Below, one piece after another: positions 57,780 to 64,000 of a DNA stretch of 64,000 nucleotides (position 1 is its first letter; every line of letters begins with the position of its first letter). Position numbers and translations under genes: made by a program. This DNA comes from Microbacterium sp. SORGH_AS_0888. GTDB taxonomy: Bacteria; Actinomycetota; Actinomycetes; Actinomycetales; Microbacteriaceae. Below the pieces are notes generated by a model. That model saw nothing but the letters and a program-made list of their open reading frames with translations, did not search any database and was not told the origin of the DNA. The DNA is taken from contig NZ_JAUTAZ010000001.1 of assembly GCF_030818905.1 (NCBI RefSeq), positions 124,001-188,000 on the forward strand, in the 5' to 3' direction.

Positions 57780-58619
57780 ATGTCCGTGCATCTGCTCGGC
57801 GCGGCCGAGATCCGCGCGCTCGCCGCCGAGCTCGATGTCACCCCCACCAAGAAGCTCGGCCAGAACTTCGTCGTCGACGCCAACACGGTGCGCAAGATCG
57901 TGCAGGTGGGGCGCGTGGGCAGCGGCGACCGGGTGGTGGAGGTCGGTCCCGGGCTCGGCTCGCTCACCCTGGCGATCCTCGAGACCGGCGCGCACGTCCT
58001 CGCCGTCGAGATCGACCACCGCCTCGCCGCGCGGCTGCCCCAGACGGCCGCTGCCCACGGCGTTCCCGCCGACGCCCTCGAGGTCGTCGACGCGGACGCC
58101 CTGCGGGTCACGGAGCTGCCGGGCGACCCGAGGGTGCTGATCGCCAATCTGCCCTACAACGTCTCGGTGCCCGTGCTGCTGCACTTCATGGAGACCTTCC
58201 CGCATCTGGAGCGGGGCGTGGTCATGGTGCAGGCCGAGGTGGGGGAGCGCCTGGCCGCGCCCCCCGGCTCGAAGGTCTACGGCGCGCCGAGCGTCAAGGC
58301 CGCGTGGTACGGCCCGTGGCGGCTGGCGGGCGCCGTGTCGCGGCAGGTGTTCTGGCCCGTCCCCGGCGTCGACAGCGTGCTCGTCGCATTCGAGCGCGAT
58401 GCGGAGCCGCGCGGCACCGACGACGAGCGCCGACGCGTGTTCGCGCTCGTGGACGCGGCCTTCGGCCAGCGTCGCAAGATGCTGCGTCAGTCGCTGTCGG
58501 GTGTGCTGGGCGGCTCGGCTGCTGCGGCATCCGATGTGCTCGAGCGCGCCGGGGTCGATCCGACCGAGCGGGGCGAGCGGCTCACGGTCGACGATTTCGT
58601 GCGGATCGCCCGGGTCTGA
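57780..58619 (+). CDS. rsmA: 16S rRNA dimethyladenosine transferase KsgA (RsmA)
   Basis: KsgA dimethylates two adjacent adenines of the 16S rRNA 3' hairpin late in 30S assembly. The 279-residue protein has [17 protein letters not shown], the SAM-binding [10 protein letters not shown], the catalytic NLPY at 123-126 ([16 protein letters not shown]) and the C-terminal [14 protein letters not shown] 57780 is chosen from the TACAGT box 7 nt upstream; a GTG at 57759 would add seven residues. ispE usually follows it closely in actinobacteria but here three genes intervene. Confidence 0.94.
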   Translation: MSVHLLGAAEIRALAAELDVTPTKKLGQNFVVDANTVRKIVQVGRVGSGDRVVEVGPGLGSLTLAILETGAHVLAVEIDHRLAARLPQTAAAHGVPADALEVVDADALRVTELPGDPRVLIANLPYNVSVPVLLHFMETFPHLERGVVMVQAEVGERLAAPPGSKVYGAPSVKAAWYGPWRLAGAVSRQVFWPVPGVDSVLVAFERDAEPRGTDDERRRVFALVDAAFGQRRKMLRQSLSGVLGGSAAAASDVLERAGVDPTERGERLTVDDFVRIARV

Positions 58620-58757
58620 CACCGCGGGCGCGACGCGCGACACCGATCGTTGGGGTCACGTTCACCACACGGTCGGAAACATGCCGGTAACATGACATCC
58701 GTCCGCCGTTCCGTTCCCGGCACCTCGCCACGCGGCTGACACGGGAGAACCGATCCC

Positions 58758-59687
58758 ATGCGCAAGGCCGAGTACCCCGCACCCGAGCGGGTCCTGCTCC
58801 ATCTCAGCGACACGCACCTGCGTGCGCCCGGGCCGATGCTCTTCGATCACGTCGACGGCCAGCGTCATCTCGCCCGTGCCCTCGACTCCATCGAGGCGTC
58901 CGGCATCCGGCCCGACGGCATCGTCTTCACGGGCGACCTGGTCGATCTCGGAGAGCCCGACGCCTACGCGGCGCTTCGACGCCTCGTCGAGCCGTTCGCG
59001 GCGCGGCTGGGTGCCCCGGTCTTCTGGGTCATGGGCAATCACGACGACCGCGTCGCCTTCCGGGCCGCGCTCACCGACGCCGCCGCGGCCGATCCCGCCG
59101 CGCCCTTCGATCGGGTCGACGAGCTCGACGGCCTCCGACTCGTGACCCTCGACACGACGGTCCCCGGAGCCCACCACGGCGAGCTCCGGCCGGCGCAGCT
59201 CGTCTGGCTCCGCGAGGTCCTGTCGGTGCCGGCGCCGCTCGGCACGATCCTCGCCATGCATCACCCGCCGGTCCCGAGCGTGCTGCCGCTCGCGGCGAGC
59301 GTCGAGCTGCGTGACCAGCACCCGCTCGCCGAGGTGCTGCGCGGCACCGACGTGCGCGCGATCATCGCCGGCCACCTGCACTACTCGACGTTCGCGACGT
59401 TCGCCGGGATCCCCGTGTCGGTCGCCTCGTCCACGTGCTACGCGCAGGACCTCACGGTCCCGGTCGGCGGAACCCGACCCCAGGACGGCGCGCGCTCGTT
59501 CAACCTCGTGCACGTCTACGACGACACCGTCGTGCACTCCGTCGTCGCGGTGGACGCCCCGCATCCGCTCGAGTACATCGATGCCGCGGAGGCGCAGCGC
59601 CGGCTGCTGTCGGCCGGTATCGAGCAGGAGGTCAGTGCCGCGCGGCGGATCGCTCCGCCGACCGAGCCGCTCCCTGTCGTGCGCTGA
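58758..59687 (+). CDS. Calcineurin-like phosphodiesterase (class III cAMP PDE/CpdA type)
   Basis: A 309-residue metallophosphoesterase with the full dimetal set: [30 protein letters not shown] and GHLHYST. The GNHDD and GHLH context fits the CpdA/Rv0805-type cyclic nucleotide phosphodiesterases, which cleave cAMP, although other phosphodiester substrates are possible. ATG 58758. The 3' end overlaps that of the convergent Stealth gene by 56 bp. Confidence 0.88.
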   Translation: MRKAEYPAPERVLLHLSDTHLRAPGPMLFDHVDGQRHLARALDSIEASGIRPDGIVFTGDLVDLGEPDAYAALRRLVEPFAARLGAPVFWVMGNHDDRVAFRAALTDAAAADPAAPFDRVDELDGLRLVTLDTTVPGAHHGELRPAQLVWLREVLSVPAPLGTILAMHHPPVPSVLPLAASVELRDQHPLAEVLRGTDVRAIIAGHLHYSTFATFAGIPVSVASSTCYAQDLTVPVGGTRPQDGARSFNLVHVYDDTVVHSVVAVDAPHPLEYIDAAEAQRRLLSAGIEQEVSAARRIAPPTEPLPVVR

Positions 59688-61224
59688 GCGCATCCGCCCG
59701 CTCCCACGGTGCCCGCACGGGGAACATGCGCTCCAGCAGCTCGGTGACCACCCGCACCCGCACCTCTTCGGGGACCTCCGACTCGCCGCCGTCGTTGAGG
59801 CAGAACATGTCGACGTCGCCGCGCGCGACGAGCCGCTCCGTCCGGCGCAGCGAGTCCGCGAGCGTCGTCTGGTAATAGCGCGTGCGGGGGCGGGTCGTGG
59901 GAACGGCACGCCCCGTGAACAGCGCGTAGTAGTGGTACAGGCTGTTGGTGACGGAGATGTCGGTCGCCGAGCGGAACCGCGAGGCCGCCGTTCGGCGGAA
60001 GTCCTCCGCGAACTCCTGCTCGAGCTCTGCCATGACGCTGCGGCGCAGCGGTGTCGCGCAGTGCTCCAGGTCGCGGACGATCGTCCGGCCGAAGCGGCGT
60101 TGCAGGAGCTCACGGTTGACGCGCAGCGCGTTGTCGTGGCCGCTGCGCTGGATGCGGGAGGGCCCCGTGCCGATCCTCACCTCGCACTCGACGAAGCTCG
60201 ACACGCCGGCCGGGCTGAAGAACAGCTCGGGCTCGACCGGCCGGCCGAAGAACATGTCGTCGTTGGAGTAGAGGAAGTGCTCGGCCAGACCCTCGATGCG
60301 GTGGAGCTGGGCCTCGACGGCGTGCGAGTTGTGGATCGGCAGCACCGAGGTGTCCGCGAAGAACTCCTCGCTCCGCACGACGGTGACGCGGGGGTGATCG
60401 ATCAGCCACGCCGGCGCGGGCGAGTCGGTCGCGATGAAGATCCGCCGCACCCACGGTGCGTACATGTGCACGCTGCGCAGGGCGTAGCGCAGCTCGTCGA
60501 CGTGTCGGTACCGCGCCGGTCCCGCGTCGCCGTCGCCGACGACGTACTGCGCCAGCTGTGCGGCGCGCTGCCGCTGGAAGTCGGTGGAGGAGCCGTCCAC
60601 CCAGGAGAACACCATGTCGATCTCGTCGGTGACCTCGTGCGGGTGCGGATCGAACATGCCGACCGGCGTCCGCCAGGTGCGGCCGTGGCGCGCCACCTCG
60701 GTGACCTCGAGATCGACGGCGGGGATGACGCGCCGCGTGAGGGCGTTCTGCGCCGGCGTCTCGACGGTCTCGGCGCCGAAGCGCCAGAACTCCAGGCGCA
60801 CGGCGCTCGCGACGCCGTAGCGCAGGCCCCCGGGACCCGTGATGCGCGGACGGAACAGGCGGATCGCGCCCGTGCCGTCGCCGCGGTCGCGCACGTCGGG
60901 GAGCGGGACCGCGGCCGTGCCCTTGGGCTTGGCGTACACGGGTTCCCGGTCGCACAGGGCACGCAGGGCGTCCAGCGCCCGTGCGCGGTCGGTGTCGGCC
61001 ACGGCCAGTGCGGGGGTGCGCAGCTCGTGCCGGATGAGGAGCGGCTCGACGCCCGCCGACTCGAGGGTCTCGGCGATCAACAGCAGGTCGGCGATGCGCG
61101 CGTCCTCGGGGGACATGTCCTCGTGGAGCAGGTGGAGCACGCCATGCTCGAGCAGGACGTCCTCGCGGGCGAGCAGCGAGGTCCAGGGATGCGGCTGCGC
61201 CGGAACGGCTGTCAATGACGCCAT
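59632..61224 (-). CDS. Stealth family sugar-phosphate transferase
   Basis: A 530-residue protein of the Stealth family, whose members link sugar phosphates in capsule or cell-wall polysaccharides. Conserved region CR1 is [14 protein letters not shown] (~210), CR2 is [30 protein letters not shown] with [15 protein letters not shown] and [11 protein letters not shown], and the CR3-like RPRTRYYQ region comes late. The start ATG 61224 has AAGGAG six bases upstream. It has a long N-terminal extension that I do not recognise. Possibly one of a set of cell-surface genes; its 3' end overlaps the phosphodiesterase gene. Confidence 0.88.
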   Translation of the reverse strand: MASLTAVPAQPHPWTSLLAREDVLLEHGVLHLLHEDMSPEDARIADLLLIAETLESAGVEPLLIRHELRTPALAVADTDRARALDALRALCDREPVYAKPKGTAAVPLPDVRDRGDGTGAIRLFRPRITGPGGLRYGVASAVRLEFWRFGAETVETPAQNALTRRVIPAVDLEVTEVARHGRTWRTPVGMFDPHPHEVTDEIDMVFSWVDGSSTDFQRQRAAQLAQYVVGDGDAGPARYRHVDELRYALRSVHMYAPWVRRIFIATDSPAPAWLIDHPRVTVVRSEEFFADTSVLPIHNSHAVEAQLHRIEGLAEHFLYSNDDMFFGRPVEPELFFSPAGVSSFVECEVRIGTGPSRIQRSGHDNALRVNRELLQRRFGRTIVRDLEHCATPLRRSVMAELEQEFAEDFRRTAASRFRSATDISVTNSLYHYYALFTGRAVPTTRPRTRYYQTTLADSLRRTERLVARGDVDMFCLNDGGESEVPEEVRVRVVTELLERMFPVRAPWERADALSARQGAARSAERSAARH

Positions 61225-61320
61225 GGAGCTCCTTCGATGTCGTGGGCCAGAAGGTTCAGACTAAGCCGCCCGCATTACGGTGGCGTTTCGGGGCGGCTGC
61301 CACGGCGCTCCGCCGCCGAC

Positions 61321-61326
61321 TAGGCT
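61321..61326 (+). promoter_or_regulatory. Putative -10 box (TAGGCT) for the aldo/keto reductase gene, leaderless
   Basis: TAGGCT is followed by 6 nt and the GTG at 61333. Confidence 0.55.
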
Positions 61327-61332
61327 TTTCGG

Positions 61333-62397
61333 GTGAGCCTCAACGACCGCGCCCGGCCCGGGATCCCCGACGTCCACCGTCCCTACGTGGCGGCGCCGGA
61401 GCGGAACGCGGCCATGCCGTACCGCCAGGTGGGGGCTTCGGGCCTGTACCTGCCCGCGATCTCGCTGGGGCTCTGGTGGAACTTCGGCGACAACGTGCCC
61501 TTCGACCGCCAGCGCGAGATCCTGCGTCACGCGTTCGACCGCGGCATCACGCATTTCGATCTGGCGAACAACTACGGACCGCCCTACGGCTCGGCCGAGA
61601 CGAACTTCGGCCGCGTGCTGCGCGAGGACCTCCGTCCCTATCGCGACGAGTTGATCATCTCGTCGAAGGCCGGCTGGGACATGTGGCCGGGCCCGCACGG
61701 CGAGTTCGGGTCCCGCAAGCACATCATCGCGAGCGCCGACCAGTCGCTCGGGCGGATGGGCCTCGACTACGTCGACATCTTCTACTCGCACCGCGTCGAC
61801 CCGGTGACCCCCATCGAGGAGACGATCGGCGCGCTCGACACGCTCGTACGGCAGGGCAAGGCGCTCTACGTCGGCATCTCGTCCTACAGCGCTGAGCGCA
61901 CGATCGTCGCCTCGGCCGTCGCGCGGAGCCTGGGGACACCGCTCGTGATCCACCAGCCCGCCTACTCCATCCTCAATCGCTGGATCGAGGACGGCCTGAC
62001 GGGGGCTCTCCGGCAGGAGGAGCTGGGCGCGATCGCGTTCACCCCCCTCGCGCAGGGACTCCTGACCGACAAGTACCTCGGCGACGGCCGCGGGCGCCGT
62101 GCCCAGCCGCGTCCGCTGCCCGACAAGGCGTTGTCCCACGGCTCGATCGCGGCCCTTCGCAATCTGAACGCGATCGCCAAGGAACGGGGTCAGACGCTCG
62201 CGCAGATGGCGATCCAGTGGGTGCTCCGGGACCCGATCGTCGCGTCCGCGTTGCTGGGAGCCTCGAGCGTCGAGCAGCTCGACGAGAACATCGCCGCTCT
62301 CGACGGGCCCGCGTTCGACACGGAGGAGCTGCAGCTGATCGATTCCATCTCGGCGGGGATCGACGTCGACCTGTGGTCGGTGTCGTCGAGACTGTGA
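61333..62397 (+). CDS. Aldo/keto reductase, YghZ/MgrA type
   Basis: A 354-residue NADPH-dependent oxidoreductase. It resembles the L-glyceraldehyde 3-phosphate reductase group: [26 protein letters not shown] at the N-terminal strand, catalytic Asp and Tyr in [14 protein letters not shown], Lys in [15 protein letters not shown] and His in FYSHRVDP. Family members reduce small aldehydes such as methylglyoxal. GTG 61333 follows TAGGCT by 6 nt. Its TGA overlaps the GTG of ispE (GTGA), so the two are one unit. Confidence 0.9.
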   Translation: MSLNDRARPGIPDVHRPYVAAPERNAAMPYRQVGASGLYLPAISLGLWWNFGDNVPFDRQREILRHAFDRGITHFDLANNYGPPYGSAETNFGRVLREDLRPYRDELIISSKAGWDMWPGPHGEFGSRKHIIASADQSLGRMGLDYVDIFYSHRVDPVTPIEETIGALDTLVRQGKALYVGISSYSAERTIVASAVARSLGTPLVIHQPAYSILNRWIEDGLTGALRQEELGAIAFTPLAQGLLTDKYLGDGRGRRAQPRPLPDKALSHGSIAALRNLNAIAKERGQTLAQMAIQWVLRDPIVASALLGASSVEQLDENIAALDGPAFDTEELQLIDSISAGIDVDLWSVSSRL

Positions 62398-63326
62398 GCC
62401 TGTCCGCCGACTCCGCCCGGGTGCACGTGCGTGCGCCCGGGAAGATCAACGTCTTCCTCGAGGTCGGGGAGGTCCAGGAGGACGGCTATCACGACGTGGC
62501 CTCCGCCTATCAGGCGGTGTCCGTGTTCGAGGACGTGTGGGCCACGACCGCCGACGAGATCACGATCGCCGTCAGCGGCACCGTCGATCTCGCACAGGTT
62601 CCGCAGGACGACCGCAACCTCGCGGTCCGGGCGGCGCGGCTGCTCGCCCAGGAGGCCGGCTGGCGCGGCGGTGTGCACCTCGACATCCGCAAGGGTGTCC
62701 CGGTCGCCGGCGGCATGGGGGGCGGTTCGGCCGATGCCGCTGCGGCTCTCGTCGCCTGCGACGCGCTGTGGGGGACCGGACTGAGCGTGCACGAGCTCCA
62801 CGAGCTCGGAGCGCGGCTGGGCGCCGACGTCCCGTTCGCGCTGATGGGCGGGACGGCGGTGGGCATGGGGCGTGGCGACGAGCTGAGCCCCGCTCTCGCT
62901 CGCGGCCGGTTCGACTGGGTCCTCGTGACGCATGCCTTCGGGCTGTCGACCCCCGAGGTCTACGCCGCGCTCGACGCGCACCGGAGCCGGTACGCCCTCG
63001 ACATCGCTCCGCCGCGCCGTCGGCCGGTCGTCGAGGCCGACGTCCTGCATGCGTTGCGGGCGGGGGATGCCGCCATGCTCGCCGAGGCGGCGCGCAACGA
63101 CCTGCAGGTCGCGGCGCTCGCCCTCCGTCCCGAGCTTGCGACCGTTCTCGCCGAGGGGGAGCGGGCGGGAGCGCTCGCCGGCATCGTCTCCGGCTCGGGA
63201 CCCACGCTCGCCTTCCTCGCCGCGGATCGGGAGGCGGCGATCGAGCTGCAGGTCCTGCTCTCGGCGGCGGGGCATACGGCGCTTCACGTGCACGGGCCGG
63301 TTCCGGGAGCCCGCATCGTCGACTGA
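62394..63326 (+). CDS. ispE: 4-diphosphocytidyl-2-C-methyl-D-erythritol kinase
   Basis: IspE phosphorylates CDP-ME in the MEP pathway using ATP. The 310-residue GHMP kinase has the N-terminal [23 protein letters not shown], the ATP loop [17 protein letters not shown] and the C-terminal GSGPTLAFL. It starts with GTG 62394, overlapping the aldo/keto reductase stop, and an acetyltransferase gene follows after 26 nt. ispE is usually directly downstream of ksgA; here it is separated. Confidence 0.95.
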   Translation: MSLSADSARVHVRAPGKINVFLEVGEVQEDGYHDVASAYQAVSVFEDVWATTADEITIAVSGTVDLAQVPQDDRNLAVRAARLLAQEAGWRGGVHLDIRKGVPVAGGMGGGSADAAAALVACDALWGTGLSVHELHELGARLGADVPFALMGGTAVGMGRGDELSPALARGRFDWVLVTHAFGLSTPEVYAALDAHRSRYALDIAPPRRRPVVEADVLHALRAGDAAMLAEAARNDLQVAALALRPELATVLAEGERAGALAGIVSGSGPTLAFLAADREAAIELQVLLSAAGHTALHVHGPVPGARIVD

Positions 63327-63352
63327 CCACGCCGGAGGAAACGAGAGCTGAC

Positions 63353-64000
63353 ATGGCCGACCACGATCTGATCACGACCCACACGGATGCACCGGTGGAC
63401 GCGGAGTCCGCCGCGCGGCTGCAACGGGGCGGGCTCGAGCTGCGCCGCTACGCGCACGAGGGCGAGGAGTTCACCGGCTGGTACGAGGCCGTGTCGCGCG
63501 GTTTCCTCGAGGCGGCACAGACCTCTGCGCAGGTGGAGGCGGCGCGCGAGCCCCTGGCGTCCCGCCGCCTCGTCGGGGTGGCCGACCCCTCCGGTCCCGC
63601 TCCGGCGTGGCCGGTCGCGACGGTCGCGAGCTGGGTCGCCGACCTCTCGATCCCGGGCGCGGTGATCCCGTCGTGCGCGATCAGCGATGTGACGGTCGCG
63701 CCGACCCATCACCGCCGCGGGATCGCGCGAGCACTCCTGGAGGGGGAGCTGCGCACGGCGGCGTCGCTCGGCGTCCCGTTCGCGTCGCTCACCGTCAGCG
63801 AGTCCACCCTGTACGGCCGCTACGGCTTCGGGCCGGCGGTGTCGGTGGCCACGATCGAGATCGATGTGAAACGCGCATCGTGGGCCGGTCCCGCGCCTGC
63901 CGGGCGGGTCGACTTCATCGCCCGCGAGACCTGGCGTGCGCTGGCGCCGGACGTGTTCGACCGTATCCGGGTGCACCGTCCGGGCGAGCTGGAGATGCCC
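63353..64000 (+). CDS. GNAT-family acetyltransferase, Eis-like (3' end outside window)
   Basis: The N-terminal 216 residues of a GNAT acetyltransferase. The acetyl-CoA-binding motif A is VTVAPTHHRRGIARALLEGEL, followed by TLYGRYGFGPA, the layout of the Eis (enhanced intracellular survival) group. Such proteins carry a second GNAT-like domain and a sterol-carrier-like C-terminus, both of which lie beyond position 64000. ATG 63353, 26 nt after ispE, with GGAGGA somewhat far upstream. Substrate unknown; Eis proteins acetylate amino groups of varied targets. Confidence 0.85.
   Translation, partial: MADHDLITTHTDAPVDAESAARLQRGGLELRRYAHEGEEFTGWYEAVSRGFLEAAQTSAQVEAAREPLASRRLVGVADPSGPAPAWPVATVASWVADLSIPGAVIPSCAISDVTVAPTHHRRGIARALLEGELRTAASLGVPFASLTVSESTLYGRYGFGPAVSVATIEIDVKRASWAGPAPAGRVDFIARETWRALAPDVFDRIRVHRPGELEMP

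Overview
The window is a chromosomal segment of a high-GC Gram-positive bacterium. Strong codon bias toward G/C, frequent GTG starts, the gene order rho-prfA, a complete atp operon, dxr-rseP-ispG-proS-nusA-infB-rbfA order and many leaderless genes all point to an actinobacterium. Protein resemblance suggests the family Microbacteriaceae (Microbacterium-like); that is recognition from memory, not a database result. No phage, integrase, insertion sequence, CRISPR array, rRNA or tRNA gene was seen. Most of the window is core chromosome with a few accessory insertions.

Layout. 1-9 kb: 3' part of rho, prfA, then on the minus strand cysK-cysE-amidase, then prmC, tsaC/sua5, a WecA/TagO-like glycosyltransferase and a small membrane protein. 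9-16 kb: atpBEFHAGDC, closed by a 13-bp hairpin; atpB appears to begin with CTG. 16-22.6 kb: yaaA, a DUF4870 membrane protein, and a TetR regulator with its own operator driving a heterodimeric ABC exporter, followed by a PP2C phosphatase. 22.7-29 kb: an orphan two-domain FtsK/EccC-like ATPase, asparaginase, OsmC, PlsC-type acyltransferase and an FKBP lipoprotein. 29-38 kb: dxr, a decayed GyrI-like gene, a MurE-like ligase, a YcnI copper-type pair, rseP, a fused anthranilate synthase behind a tryptophan attenuator, and ispG. 38.3-48.1 kb: an intergenic palindromic repeat, an ECF sigma factor with a membrane partner, proS, two alpha/beta hydrolases around a PucR-type regulator, and a frameshifted glycogen phosphorylase gene. 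48.3-53 kb: nusA-ylxR-infB-rbfA. 53-58 kb: an XRE-cupin regulator, twin operators, an NCS1 permease and a hydantoin-racemase-like enzyme, then a sugar MFS transporter. 57.8-64 kb: ksgA, a phosphodiesterase, a Stealth sugar-phosphate transferase, an aldo/keto reductase, ispE and a GNAT acetyltransferase cut by the window end.

Functional themes. Three enzymes of the MEP isoprenoid pathway (Dxr, IspG, IspE) are interspersed with translation factors (RF1, PrmC that methylates release factors, ProRS, NusA, IF2, RbfA, KsgA). Cysteine synthesis (CysE, CysK) and tryptophan synthesis entry are represented. Two local regulatory circuits can be read directly from DNA: the TetR operator at 17470-17485 and two identical-arm palindromes at 53726-53743 and 53778-53795. 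A third, the tryptophan attenuator at 36954-37039, is a complete textbook arrangement (Trp-Trp leader peptide, antiterminator and terminator). Many genes have a TANNNT box exactly 6-9 nt before the start codon, consistent with leaderless mRNAs.
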